NCBI RefSeq assembly: GCF_963675985.1
Contig: NZ_OY780958.1
Coordinates: 124,001 to 188,000 of the forward strand
DNA from: an uncultured Roseibium sp.
GTDB taxonomy: Bacteria; Pseudomonadota; Alphaproteobacteria; Rhizobiales; Stappiaceae
DNA: 64,000 bases
Direction of reading: 5' to 3'
Position numbers and translations under genes: made by a program. The notes beneath the pieces are model-generated. The model made no database searches. It was given only the letters and a program-made list of their open reading frames with translations, and was not told the DNA's origin. Shown in pieces: positions 44,070 to 52,824 of the stretch (positions are counted from its first letter, which is position 1; each line of letters opens with the position of its first letter).

Positions 44070-45170
44070 ATGACCGCACTCGTTCTTCAACCTTTGCAGC
44101 GCCACGTCGCGGCAGCGAGAGACGGCGACCGCGCACCGCTTGCGCGGTCGGCCATCGTCCTGCTGGCCGTCCTCCTGGGATGTGCCATGCTGGTTTCCCT
44201 GAACTCCGGAGCGCTCGAGATCCAGGCGCTCAAGGTGATGGCGACGATCTTCGATCCGGTGTCCTCCCTGTCCGGGGAAGAGCTGCGGGACCGGATCGTG
44301 TTCCTCCAGGTCCGGCTGCCACGGGTCTGTCTCGGCGCGCTGGTGGGGGCCGCACTTGCGGTTTCGGGCGCGGTCATGCAGGGCCTGTTCCGCAATCCGC
44401 TTGCAGACCCGGGGATCATCGGCGTGTCCTCCGGGGCCGGGCTGGGGGCGGCGGGGTTCATCATCCTCGGCCAATCCTGGCTTGCGCCGGTGGCGGCCCT
44501 CCTGGGTGTGTTCTCCCTGCCGGTGTCCGCCTTTCTCGGGGCCCTGCTGGTCACGTCGCTGCTCTACCGGATCGGCACCAGCAACGGATTGTCGTCGGTT
44601 GCGACCATGCTCCTGGCGGGCATCGCCATCAGCGCACTGGCCATGTCCATGGTCGGTCTGCTGATCTTTTATGCCGACGACCAGCAACTGCGGGACCTGA
44701 CCTTCTGGAACCTTGGCTCCCTGGCCGGAGCCAGCTGGGAGAAAGTGGCCACCTGTGCGGCAATTGTCTCCGTTGCGCTGGCCGTCGCCCTGTCCCTGTC
44801 GAAGGGGTTGAACGCCCTGTTCCTTGGGGAAGCCGCGGCGGGCCATCTGGGGATCCGGGTTCAGCGGTTGAAGACGCTGGCGATCGTCGCCGTCGCGGCT
44901 GCGACCGGGGCTTCCGTCGCCGTCAGCGGGGGAATCGGTTTTGTCGGGATCGTCGTGCCGCATCTCCTGCGCCTGACCATCGGTCCCGATCATCGCTATC
45001 TGCTGCCGGCTTCGGCGTTTCTGGGCGCGATCATGCTCATTCTTGCAGACACGGTCAGCCGGATCGTGGTTGCTCCGGCTGAATTGCCGATCGGCATTCT
45101 GACGGCTCTTGCCGGTGCGCCTTTCTTCCTTTGGGTTCTTCTCCGGCGCCGGGGGCTGACGGGACTATGA
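44070..45170 (+). CDS. hmuU: Heme ABC transporter permease (FecCD family)
   Basis: A 366-residue permease with about ten membrane spans. Conserved FecCD blocks are RLPRVCLGALVGAALAVSGAVMQGLFRNPLADPGIIGVSSGA (read here as separate motifs RLPRV, GAVMQ, NPLADP) at about 92-130 and the coupling region ISGGIGFVG-like SGGIGFVGIVVPHLLRL near 290. ATG at 44070 is followed by a hydrophilic 30-residue N-terminus. Its stop overlaps the ATPase start. Confidence 0.9.
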   Translation: MTALVLQPLQRHVAAARDGDRAPLARSAIVLLAVLLGCAMLVSLNSGALEIQALKVMATIFDPVSSLSGEELRDRIVFLQVRLPRVCLGALVGAALAVSGAVMQGLFRNPLADPGIIGVSSGAGLGAAGFIILGQSWLAPVAALLGVFSLPVSAFLGALLVTSLLYRIGTSNGLSSVATMLLAGIAISALAMSMVGLLIFYADDQQLRDLTFWNLGSLAGASWEKVATCAAIVSVALAVALSLSKGLNALFLGEAAAGHLGIRVQRLKTLAIVAVAAATGASVAVSGGIGFVGIVVPHLLRLTIGPDHRYLLPASAFLGAIMLILADTVSRIVVAPAELPIGILTALAGAPFFLWVLLRRRGLTGL

Positions 45171-45970
45171 CGGCTATGGAAACCAATCTCAGTGTCAGCG
45201 GTCTGGCGGTCAGGCTGTCGGGAAAGACCATTGTGTCGGATGTGACGTTTGCCGCCCGTCCGGGCAAGGTCTGCACCATCGTCGGGCCGAACGGGTCGGG
45301 CAAGTCGACACTGCTGAAGGCCATTACTGGCGAAACCGGCCATGACGGCGAGGTTCACCTGAATGCCCGGCCGCTCGAACGGTATGCACCGCAGGAACTG
45401 GCGGAGGTGCGTGCCGTTTTGCCCCAGCATACCCAGCTCTCGTTCCCGCTCACCGTGAAGGAGGTGGTTCGGCTCGGCCTGCAGACCGCGCCCTTGCAGG
45501 TTTTTCAGGCACAGGAGCGGATCGCGGCGGCGCTGGAGCGGGTGGACATGTCCGGTTTCGAAGGTCGGGCCTATCAGTCCCTGTCCGGCGGCGAGCAGCA
45601 AAGGGTCCAGCTTGCCCGTGTCCTGTGTCAGGTGTGGCAGCCGAAGGTTGGCGATCAGCCGCGCTGGCTGATCCTCGACGAACCCATTTCCAGCCTCGAC
45701 ATCCGGCACCAGGTGCTGATCATGGACGTGGCGCGGGATTTCGCCGACAGGGGCGGGGGCGTGCTGTGCGTCCTGCATGACCTCAATCTGACGGCTATGT
45801 ATTCCGATCAGGTTCTGGTCATGAAAAACGGTCGCCTTCTGGCGGATGGCAAGGTCGCGGAGGTCTACCAGGACGAATTGATTTCCGAGGCCTTCGACTT
45901 TCCGCTCCGGATCGGTGCATTGCCAGGGGGCGCAATGCCTTTCCTGTTGCCTCAGGCGGGCCGGGACTGA
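45167..45970 (+). CDS. hmuV: Heme ABC transporter ATP-binding protein
   Basis: A 267-residue ATPase. Walker A is GPNGSGKST (about 37-45), the signature LSGGEQQRVQLARVLCQ (about 140), Walker B LILDEPISSLD and H-loop VLHDLNLT. The start ATG at 45167 forms an ATGA overlap with hmuU; the earlier in-frame start is inside hmuU. The family normally forms a homodimer with HmuU. A hairpin follows the stop. Confidence 0.9.
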   Translation: MTAMETNLSVSGLAVRLSGKTIVSDVTFAARPGKVCTIVGPNGSGKSTLLKAITGETGHDGEVHLNARPLERYAPQELAEVRAVLPQHTQLSFPLTVKEVVRLGLQTAPLQVFQAQERIAAALERVDMSGFEGRAYQSLSGGEQQRVQLARVLCQVWQPKVGDQPRWLILDEPISSLDIRHQVLIMDVARDFADRGGGVLCVLHDLNLTAMYSDQVLVMKNGRLLADGKVAEVYQDELISEAFDFPLRIGALPGGAMPFLLPQAGRD

Positions 45971-45986
45971 AACCGTCGTTAGCCTC

Positions 45987-46016
45987 GTTCATGGCCACAG
46001 CTTTCCGGCCGTGAAC
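45987..46016. terminator. Hairpin between convergent hmuV and a small secreted-protein gene
   Basis: GTTCATGGCC and GGCCGTGAAC form a 10-bp stem (one wobble pair) with a ten-base loop. It lies 17 bases after the hmuV stop. No T run is present in either direction, so it is only a possible terminator. Confidence 0.4.
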
Positions 46017-46035
46017 GGGACAGCGGCCACAAGGC

Positions 46036-46434
46036 CTATTTCACCGTGATGTCATACGTGTTTGAAATGAAATTTCGTCGGCTGGCACCCGGATAGGCTT
46101 CGTAGGAATAGGAGACGGTGAACTTATCCTGGCCACGGAAATTTCGGTCCGGAGTATAGTATATGCCCATGCCCTTGATCGATTTTCCGGCACAGCGCCC
46201 GGCTCTCTTGCTGAGCTTGAAAGTGGACCTTTGGAATATCACCTTGCCGTGTTTCGGTTTTCTGCTGACTTTCATATTCGGAATGGCGCCCGAAAAGCAG
46301 GTCTGCTTCTGATAGACCGCGTGGGCGTAAATCTGCGATTTCCTGTTCGCGGGGACAATCTTGGAGAACTGATCCGCGAATGCGCTTGAAAGGGTCGCAA
46401 TCGTGAGTACGGCTGCGAGGACGATCCTCAACAT
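46036..46434 (-). CDS. Small secreted single Ig-like-domain protein, copy 1
   Basis: A 132-residue protein with a Sec signal peptide (MLRIVLAAVLTIATLSSAFA). The mature part has SRKPKHGKVIFQ (about 57-68), two Cys (QTCFSG and GRCAGK) placed for a disulfide, and YYTPDRNFRGQDKFTVSYSY (about 91-110). The HGxVxF ... YTPxxxFxGxDxFxY pattern is the core of Big_9/cadherin-like Ig domains, normally found as tandem repeats in large adhesins; here one domain is the whole protein. It is the first of three tandem paralogues on the minus strand. GGAGGAAAG precedes the start. Function unknown; periplasmic or extracellular. Confidence 0.78.
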   Translation of the reverse strand: MLRIVLAAVLTIATLSSAFADQFSKIVPANRKSQIYAHAVYQKQTCFSGAIPNMKVSRKPKHGKVIFQRSTFKLSKRAGRCAGKSIKGMGIYYTPDRNFRGQDKFTVSYSYEAYPGASRRNFISNTYDITVK

Positions 46435-46526
46435 GTGCGCTTTCCTCCGGTTTCATGACGATCGGGCCGGAAAGGGGATGAAAGGACGGAGCAATCCGTT
46501 ATCCGGCCTTCCGGCGCTGCAATGTA

Positions 46527-46916
46527 TTACTTCACGGTTGCGCGAAAGGAATATGAGGTCGAGCTTCTGCCCGCGGCCCCTTCATACATGTCGTGCGTGT
46601 AGTAGAAGGAAAAGCTGTCTTCGCCCTTGAAGCCTCGATTGGGTGTGTAATAAACGGCTGTCGCCTTGACCGGTACGCCCTTGCAGCGACCTTGACTGAA
46701 CTTCGTTCTGATCGGTTTGAATGTAAGTTTGCCATGCTTCGGCTTTCTGCCGACGTACATGTGCGGTGCGCCCTGGCCGCTACACATGTCGCTATTGTAG
46801 GCGACAACGCTTCTCAACCCCTCCGTTCTGTGCGCGCCGACGGTGATATGTTCTGCGGCCGCAGCCGTTGCCGTTGATATGATCAGGAATGCGATTGCCG
46901 GAAGAAGTCTGAACAT
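46527..46916 (-). CDS. Small secreted single Ig-like-domain protein, copy 2
   Basis: A 129-residue paralogue of its neighbours. The signal peptide MFRLLPAIAFLIISTATAAAA is cleaved near AAEHI. It has GRKPKHGKLTFK, Cys in DMCSGQ and GRCKGV, and YYTPNRGFKGEDSFSFYYTH, with the C-terminal strand SYSFRATVK. ATG at 46916 is preferred over a start at 46934 because it begins the signal peptide and follows GAGGG. It lies 92 bases upstream of copy 1, so each gene may have its own promoter. Function unknown. Confidence 0.78.
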   Translation of the reverse strand: MFRLLPAIAFLIISTATAAAAEHITVGAHRTEGLRSVVAYNSDMCSGQGAPHMYVGRKPKHGKLTFKPIRTKFSQGRCKGVPVKATAVYYTPNRGFKGEDSFSFYYTHDMYEGAAGRSSTSYSFRATVK

Positions 46917-47058
46917 GAAGCCCTCATGGATCATAGTCGGGACGGGCGGAAACCACCTGTGTCGGTTAAATTGGAACTGGTTGCTGCTGATTGGTCCTGA
47001 AACGATGCCCGTTCAGGCATGACAGAAATTCGATGCGGGATTACTCTACCTCGATCCG

Positions 47059-47427
47059 TTAGGATCTCGACGTGGAGGTCAATTTCGCGGCGCCCTCGAA
47101 GTAGTTGTACTTGTACTCGACCGAGAAACTGTCACTGCCCCAATAGCCGCTTTTGGGCCGATAGAAAATGTCGGTTCCCTTCATCTGGGATCCCTTGCAG
47201 GGACCGTCCTTTACGCGTCCGCTGACCGTCTTGAAGGTGACCTTGCCGTGCTTCGGCTTTCTGCCGAGATTCAGTTTGGGGATCGTACCCCCGCTGCAGG
47301 TTGAGGAACTGAAGGTGCCGTGGACGCCGACATAGCTCGTCTTGTTTGCCGGTACCTTTACCTGTTTGGCTGCCGCACCTGTCAACGATGCAGCCAGGAA
47401 TGCGATAGCTACTAAAAAAATGCGCAT
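47059..47427 (-). CDS. Small secreted single Ig-like-domain protein, copy 3, with early stop
   Basis: A 122-residue paralogue with signal peptide MRIFLVAIAFLAASLTGAAA, GRKPKHGKVTFK, Cys in STCSGG and GPCKGS, and FYRPKSGYWGSDSFSVEYKY. It ends at TSTSRS with TAA at 47059-47061. In the same frame five more codons (R-I-E-V-E) and a second TAA (47041-47043) follow, and these align with the last residues of copies 1 and 2 (ITVK, ATVK). So the last beta-strand has been cut off by a premature stop, or the short form is tolerated. Probably a recent lesion. Confidence 0.75.
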   Translation of the reverse strand: MRIFLVAIAFLAASLTGAAAKQVKVPANKTSYVGVHGTFSSSTCSGGTIPKLNLGRKPKHGKVTFKTVSGRVKDGPCKGSQMKGTDIFYRPKSGYWGSDSFSVEYKYNYFEGAAKLTSTSRS

Positions 47428-47694
47428 AGGTTGCTATCCAAACCCCGTTGAAAACTATTTTGTTAAGACATCGTTAAATTTAATATGGAAAACACTGTCA
47501 AGTTGAGCATTGGCAAAATTTCCAAATTAGTCTTAAAATTCCGATGATTAGGCCGAAATGCCACTTTCCGATGCGGTCAGTTGCGAGGCGTGTATGCAAC
47601 CAGTGCGCTAAATCGCGGGTGTATCCCGACATTCTTTCCTACCGATGCGGAGCGGGGTATGAGAGAACACCGTTTCACGTTTTCGGAAAGTATC
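47428..47694. other. AT-rich intergenic region
   Basis: Divergent spacer between copy 3 of the small secreted proteins and the isomerase-like gene. It contains an AT-rich run (about 47450-47550) suitable for promoters. The plus frame is open from 47581 but the family N-terminus starts only at 47695. I see no RNA gene or repeat. Confidence 0.45.
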
Positions 47695-48465
47695 ATGGCG
47701 CGTTTTTCAGCTAATCTCGGGTTTCTTTGGAAGGACCTTTCCCTGCCGGATGCGATCCGTCAGGCGAAGAAAGCCGCGTTTGACGCGGTGGAATGTCACT
47801 GGCCCTATGATGCGGCCCCGGACGAGGTATATCAGGCGCTCTCCGAGACCGGCCTGCCAATGCTTTCGCTGAATACGCGTCCCGGTGATCCCGCCGAGAA
47901 GGACTTCGGCCTTTGTGCGGTTCCAGGTCGCGAGGCGGAGGCACGGGACGCGATCCGCGAAGCGGTGTCCTATGCGCGTTTCATCCGTGCCTCCTTCATT
48001 CACGTCATGGCCGGACAGGCCGAAGGCGAGGCGGCGCACCGTTGTTTTCTGGAAAACCTGAGTTATGCGGCGGACCAGGCGGAGAAGGACGGCATCCGGC
48101 TTCTGATCGAGCCGATCAATCAGCGCGACATTCCGGGCTATTTCCTTCGCAGCACGGAACAGGCGGCGCAGATTATTCAGGAACTCGGACGACCTTCAAT
48201 CAGGCTGATGTTCGATTGCTATCATGTGCAGATTATCGAAGGTGACCTGAGCCATCGTCTGGAGGCTCTTCTGCCGTTGATCGGCCATGTGCAGATCGCC
48301 GCGGTTCCGGACCGGGGCGAGCCGGACCAGGGCGAGGTCAATTACCGTCACATCGTCAGGCTGCTGGACAGTCTCGGCTACCGGGGCGCGATCGGTGCCG
48401 AGTACCGGCCCCGGGGCGCGATCGGAGACGGGCTCGGCTGGCTGTCTGATCTGAGGGGCGGCTGA
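47695..48465 (+). CDS. Hydroxypyruvate isomerase-family TIM-barrel protein (Hyi/OtnI-like)
   Basis: A 256-residue xylose-isomerase-like barrel. Family blocks include ANLGFLWKDLSLPDAIRQA (about 5-23), a metal-ligand Glu in LLIEPINQRDIPGYFL (about 137-152), Asp/His in LMFDCYHVQIIEGDL (about 170-184) and HVQIAAVPDRGEPDQGEVNY (about 199). It would isomerise hydroxypyruvate/tartronate semialdehyde or 2-oxo-tetronate. ATG at 47695 is preceded by GGAAAG. It stands alone upstream of two PuuB-like oxidases. Confidence 0.84.
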   Translation: MARFSANLGFLWKDLSLPDAIRQAKKAAFDAVECHWPYDAAPDEVYQALSETGLPMLSLNTRPGDPAEKDFGLCAVPGREAEARDAIREAVSYARFIRASFIHVMAGQAEGEAAHRCFLENLSYAADQAEKDGIRLLIEPINQRDIPGYFLRSTEQAAQIIQELGRPSIRLMFDCYHVQIIEGDLSHRLEALLPLIGHVQIAAVPDRGEPDQGEVNYRHIVRLLDSLGYRGAIGAEYRPRGAIGDGLGWLSDLRGG

Positions 48466-48654
48466 AAAAGCGATATTCGTCAGATACGGCCTTTCTTTCT
48501 CCTAGGTGGAGTGCGATATGCCGCTGCGTCTCTAGGGCTTTGCGGCGTGGTCTTGCAATGCCCTGAAAAGCAATGGAATGTGGGGCTTACCATGGACTTG
48601 TGCCGGTAACCCCATTGCCGGCTTTGCTGTCCAGTCGAGTGTTTGAGTGCCCAT

Positions 48655-49974
48655 ATGCTGAGTTCGCTTGATCTTCTGACCGCCAATGACACTAAAGGCG
48701 CTCACGCTCCCTCCTACTACGCGGCCACGGCCAACCGTCAGACGCACTATCCGGCGCTGGAAGGCGACGTCCGGTGCGACGTGTGCATCGTCGGCGGCGG
48801 ATACACTGGCCTGTCCTCCGCGCTCTATCTGGCTGAACGGGGCTATGACGTGGTGCTTCTGGAGGCCCACCGGGTCGGATGGGGCGCGTCAGGCCGCAAC
48901 GGCGGTCAGGTCGGCTCCGGACAGCGCATGGACCAGACGGTCCTGGAACGGCGGCACGGCCGGTCGCATGCCAAGCTTCTGTGGGAGCTGGCTGAGGAGT
49001 CCAAGAAGGCCGTCACGGACCTGATCGCGGGCCATGACATTGCCTGTGACTACACGCCCGGCATCCTTCACGCGGATCACCGCAAGTCGTTCGTTGCGGA
49101 AAGCATGGAGTATGTCGAGCATCTGCAGTTGACTTATGGCTACGACAAGATCCGCTTCGTCGATGGGGACGAGATGTCGGAAATGGTCGGCAGCCCGGCC
49201 TATCACGGCGGATCTCTCGATATGGGGGCGGGACATCTGCATCCGCTCAACTTCGCGCTCGGTATCGCAGACGCGGCCGAGGCGAAGGGAGCCCGGATCT
49301 TCGAGGAAACCACGGTCCTGTCCTACGAAGGCGGCGACACGGTCACGGTCAAGTCGCAATACGGGACAGTCCAGGCGAAACATCTGGTCCTCGGATGTAA
49401 CGGCTACCTCGGCCGGCTCGACCGCAAGACCGCCGCCCATGTGATGCCGATCAACAATTTCGTCATCGCGACCGAACCGTTTTCGGAAGACGAGGCGAAG
49501 GCCCTGATCCGGGACAATGTGGCGGTTGCCGACAGCAAGTTCGTCATCAACTATTTCCGGCTGTCCGCCGACCGCAGGCTTCTGTTCGGCGGCGGCGAAA
49601 ACTACGGCTACCGGTTCCCGGAGGACATCAAGGCCTTCGTGAGAAAGCCGATGCTGGAGACCTACCCGCAGCTTGCAGACGCGCGTATCGACTATGGCTG
49701 GGGTGGGACGCTGGCGATCACGCCGAAGCGCATGCCGTATTTCGCCCATCTGGCACCGAATGTGGTAACCGCGACCGGCTATTCCGGCCATGGGGTTGCG
49801 ATGGCGACGCTGGCCGGCAAGGTGATCGCCGAGGCAATCGACGGGATGGCGACACGGTTTGACGTCTTTGAAAAGTTGAAGGTTCCGGCGTTCCCCGGCG
49901 GTGACCGGCTGCGCTTCCCGCTCCTGGTCCTCGCCATGACCTGGTTCTCGCTCCGCGACAGACTGGGTTTTTAG
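48655..49974 (+). CDS. FAD-dependent amine oxidase, PuuB-like (gamma-glutamylputrescine oxidase family), copy 1
   Basis: A 439-residue DAO-type flavoprotein. The FAD motif is DVCIVGGGYTGLSSALYLAE (about 42-61), followed by LLEAHRVGWGASGRNGGQVG (about 67), which is diagnostic for the PuuB/OrdL group. The C-terminal region has YGWGGTLAITPKRMPYFAHL and TGYSGHGVAMATLAGK. It oxidises a secondary amine such as a glutamylated polyamine with release of hydrogen peroxide. The next gene starts eight bases after its stop. Signal or membrane segments are absent. Confidence 0.87.
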   Translation: MLSSLDLLTANDTKGAHAPSYYAATANRQTHYPALEGDVRCDVCIVGGGYTGLSSALYLAERGYDVVLLEAHRVGWGASGRNGGQVGSGQRMDQTVLERRHGRSHAKLLWELAEESKKAVTDLIAGHDIACDYTPGILHADHRKSFVAESMEYVEHLQLTYGYDKIRFVDGDEMSEMVGSPAYHGGSLDMGAGHLHPLNFALGIADAAEAKGARIFEETTVLSYEGGDTVTVKSQYGTVQAKHLVLGCNGYLGRLDRKTAAHVMPINNFVIATEPFSEDEAKALIRDNVAVADSKFVINYFRLSADRRLLFGGGENYGYRFPEDIKAFVRKPMLETYPQLADARIDYGWGGTLAITPKRMPYFAHLAPNVVTATGYSGHGVAMATLAGKVIAEAIDGMATRFDVFEKLKVPAFPGGDRLRFPLLVLAMTWFSLRDRLGF

Positions 49975-49981
49975 GGGCGCT

Positions 49982-51304
49982 ATGATGCCAGGGAAAAACG
50001 GCGGTTCGCTTGATATCGGCAGTTATTGGGAAGCTTCGGTCGGGGAGATCTTCGAAGATCCGTCGCTGATGGGCAGCGCCCTGTTCGATGTGGCGGTGAT
50101 CGGTGCCGGATATGCGGGGCTGAGTGCCGCGCTCAGACTGGCGGAAGCAGGCGCTTCGGTCTGCGTGCTCGATGCCAAGCGGGTCGGCTGGGGGGCGTCC
50201 GGGCGCAACGGTGGGTTCTGCTGCTTCGGCGGCTCGAAGCTTTCCGAAGGCGATCTGATCAAGCGCTACGGCCTTGCGGAAGCCCGGAAATTCGTCCTCT
50301 ACCAGATCGAGGCCATGGAAAAGGTCGCAAAGCGGCTGGATGCCTGGAAGCTGGACGTCGACCGGCATTCCAAGGGCGAGATGATGCTGGCCCACCGACC
50401 TTCGGAGCTGCAGGCCTTCGAGGAGGAAGCGGCCTTTCTCAAAAAATATTTCGGCTATCAGCCGAAACTCTATTCCAGGGCCGAATTGGCCGAACGGGGC
50501 ATTGCCGGTCCCGAATTTCATGGCGGGCTACATGTGCCGTTCGGGTTTGCGCTGAACCCGATGAAATACGTACAGGGCCTCGCGACCAAGGTGCGGGAGA
50601 AAGGCGGGCGGGTCTTTTCGCGATCCCCGGTGGAGGCCATCGAGCGTGACGGGAACCGCTGGTTTCTCGCTCTGCCGGACGGATCGGTTATCGCCCGGAA
50701 AGTGATCCTCGCCGGCAACGGCTATGCCCGTGAAGACGTGCCGAACTGGCTTTTCGGCAGGACGCTGCCGGCGATGTCGAGCGTCATGGTGACCCGGCCG
50801 CTCACCGAAGACGAGCTTGCGGCACAAGGCTGGACTTCGGATCTGATGGCCGCCGATACGCGCACCCTGTTACATTATTTCCGGCTGCTGCCGGACCGGC
50901 GGTTCCTGTTCGGGACCCGCGGCGGGATCTTCGAAACCGAGCAGGCGCTCAGCGCCATGCAGCGCCGGGGGCGGGCGGATTTCGATCGCATGTTCCCCGA
51001 ATGGCGCCATGTGAAGACGGAGTATTCCTGGTACGGCCATGTGTGCCTGACGAGGAATCTGACGCCCTATGTCGGTCCGGTGCCGGGCATGGAGGGCGTC
51101 TTCGCCGCGATGGCCTGGCACGGCAGCGGTATCGCCATGGCATCCCTGTCGGGGGAAAAGATCGCAGATCTCGCGCTGGGCAAGATCAAACAGGCCGATC
51201 TGCCGGCTGCCGTCTCGCAGCCCTTCGACAGGTTCCCCTTCCCGAAGTTGCGCCAGGCTTATCTGCAGGGCGCCTATCTCTGGTACGGCTTCAGGGACAG
51301 GTGA
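49982..51304 (+). CDS. FAD-dependent amine oxidase, PuuB-like, copy 2
   Basis: A 440-residue paralogue of the preceding protein. It has DVAVIGAGYAGLSAALRLAE (about 36-55), KRVGWGASGRNGGFCCFGGS (about 69), YSWYGHVCLTRNLTPYVGP and MAWHGSGIAMASLSGEKIA at the C-terminus. Overall similarity to copy 1 is family-level, not a recent duplication: the segment after GRNGG differs (QVGSGQRM versus FCCFGGSK), so the two likely act on different amines. Two ATG codons (49982, 49985) are adjacent at the start. Confidence 0.86.
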   Translation: MMPGKNGGSLDIGSYWEASVGEIFEDPSLMGSALFDVAVIGAGYAGLSAALRLAEAGASVCVLDAKRVGWGASGRNGGFCCFGGSKLSEGDLIKRYGLAEARKFVLYQIEAMEKVAKRLDAWKLDVDRHSKGEMMLAHRPSELQAFEEEAAFLKKYFGYQPKLYSRAELAERGIAGPEFHGGLHVPFGFALNPMKYVQGLATKVREKGGRVFSRSPVEAIERDGNRWFLALPDGSVIARKVILAGNGYAREDVPNWLFGRTLPAMSSVMVTRPLTEDELAAQGWTSDLMAADTRTLLHYFRLLPDRRFLFGTRGGIFETEQALSAMQRRGRADFDRMFPEWRHVKTEYSWYGHVCLTRNLTPYVGPVPGMEGVFAAMAWHGSGIAMASLSGEKIADLALGKIKQADLPAAVSQPFDRFPFPKLRQAYLQGAYLWYGFRDR

Positions 51305-51331
51305 AGGGGGACCGATAATGGCAACCGGCTG

Positions 51332-52639
51332 TCAGGCCGGCAGTCCGGGAATTTCGACGCCGAAGGTCTGGAGCAGCAGGACGCAGTTCAGGGACAGCAC
51401 GATCACCGAGCCGGCGATCGCCAGGATATCCGTGATCCGGCGGTTGGCGAACTCGCCCATGATCTTGCGGTTCCGGGTGAAGAGGACCAGGGCGATCATC
51501 GGGACCGGCAGGGCGATGCTTAGGATGACCTGGCTGAGAACCAGCGCATCCGTGGCGTTGACGCCGAAGGCAACCACGGCGAAGGCCGGCACCATGGTGA
51601 TCAGCCGGCGAAGCCAGATCGGGATATGAAAACGGACAAAGCCCTGCATGATCATCTGGCCGGCCATGGTGCCAACCACGGAACTGGAAACGCCGGAAAC
51701 GATCAGCGAGACGAGAAAGACCGCGGCCGCGGCACCGCCGAGAAGCGGCGTCAGCAGGTGATAGGCGGTTTCGATTTCCGCGACCTCGCTATGGCCGGCG
51801 TGAAAGGCGCTGGCGGCCATCATCACCATGGCCATGTTGACCATGCCGGCAACCGCGAGCGCCAGAACCACCTCGATGTTGGAGAATTTCAACAGTTTGC
51901 GGCGCGTGGCGACATCGCGCGCCGGTGCCCGGTTCTGGGTCAGGCCGGAATGCAGGTAGACCGCATGGGGCATGATCGTGGCGCCGATGATGCCGACGGT
52001 AATGGTCAGTGCCGCGGCATCGGGAATGTTCGGCAGGACCATGTGATAGGCGGCCTCGCCCCAGGCGATCGGGGCGATGAAGATCTCGATCACGTAGCAG
52101 AGACTGATGACCCCGACCAGTGCACCGATGATCAGTTCCATGGGCCGGTAACCGCGACCTTCGAACATCAGGATGCCGTAGGTAACGATGGCCGTGACGA
52201 CCATGCCGGCCATGAGCGGCATGTCGAACAGGAGCGCCAGCCCGATGGCACCGCCGAGGAATTCCGCGAGATCGGTCGCCATAGCGGCGACCTCGCTGAC
52301 GGCCCACATGGACCAGACGACAGGGGCGGAAAACTGCTCGCGGCACATTTCCGCAAGATTGCGGCCGGTTACGATGCCGAGCTTTGCGGACAGCGCCTGA
52401 AACAGCATGGCGATCAGGTTGGCCATCAGGACGACCCAGAGCAGCGTATAGCCGTAACCGGCGCCGGCCTGGATGTTTGTGGCGTAATTTCCAGGGTCCA
52501 GATAGGCTATCGAGGCGATGATCGCTGGTCCTGCGAACAGCAACGCGGACCGGGGGCCGCGCCGTCGGCCGGCGAGGGTTTCACCGATCGCAGCCGTGGT
52601 GCGTTCGCTCATGGATGTCTTGTCTGGCATAAACGTCAT
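51332..52639 (-). CDS. mntH: Nramp-family manganese/iron transporter
   Basis: A 435-residue inner-membrane transporter with about 11 spans. The metal-site motif DPGNYATNIQAGA (TM1, about 46-58) and MPHAVYLHSGL (TM6, about 226-236) are the hallmarks of MntH. It imports Mn(II) with protons. The frame extends upstream into the regulatory gap; ATG at 52639, 52630 and 52612 are all possible and I take the first. It is divergent from mntR with an operator-like palindrome upstream of each gene. Confidence 0.92.
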   Translation of the reverse strand: MTFMPDKTSMSERTTAAIGETLAGRRRGPRSALLFAGPAIIASIAYLDPGNYATNIQAGAGYGYTLLWVVLMANLIAMLFQALSAKLGIVTGRNLAEMCREQFSAPVVWSMWAVSEVAAMATDLAEFLGGAIGLALLFDMPLMAGMVVTAIVTYGILMFEGRGYRPMELIIGALVGVISLCYVIEIFIAPIAWGEAAYHMVLPNIPDAAALTITVGIIGATIMPHAVYLHSGLTQNRAPARDVATRRKLLKFSNIEVVLALAVAGMVNMAMVMMAASAFHAGHSEVAEIETAYHLLTPLLGGAAAAVFLVSLIVSGVSSSVVGTMAGQMIMQGFVRFHIPIWLRRLITMVPAFAVVAFGVNATDALVLSQVILSIALPVPMIALVLFTRNRKIMGEFANRRITDILAIAGSVIVLSLNCVLLLQTFGVEIPGLPA

Positions 52640-52670
52640 GGGGAGTGCGTCCAACTCTGAATTCCCAATA

Positions 52671-52690
52671 AATGAAGCCTTGGCTACATT
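52671..52690. promoter_or_regulatory. Candidate MntR box upstream of mntH
   Basis: An imperfect 9-2-9 palindrome: AATGAAGCC and GGCTACATT around TT, with one mismatch. Its GCCTTGGCTACATTT part (52677-52691) is repeated as an exact reverse complement at 52757-52771. It lies 32 bases before the mntH ATG. Confidence 0.7.
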
Positions 52691-52757
52691 TCTGTCAATA
52701 GACAAATCAAGGATGAAGTTGCAAACAATAGTAGGAAAATGAACCTGCCAATTGCAA

Positions 52758-52777
52758 AATGTAGCCAAGGCTGCAAT
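52758..52777. promoter_or_regulatory. Candidate MntR box upstream of mntR
   Basis: A second 9-2-9 palindrome, AATGTAGCC and GGCTGCAAT around AA, related to the first box. It lies 48 bases before the mntR start. One box per divergent gene fits repression of the transporter and autoregulation by manganese-loaded MntR. Confidence 0.7.
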
Positions 52778-52824
52778 ATGAGTCGTGATGTACGAAATTA
52801 TGCGGGAACGGGAGCTTCGGACCA

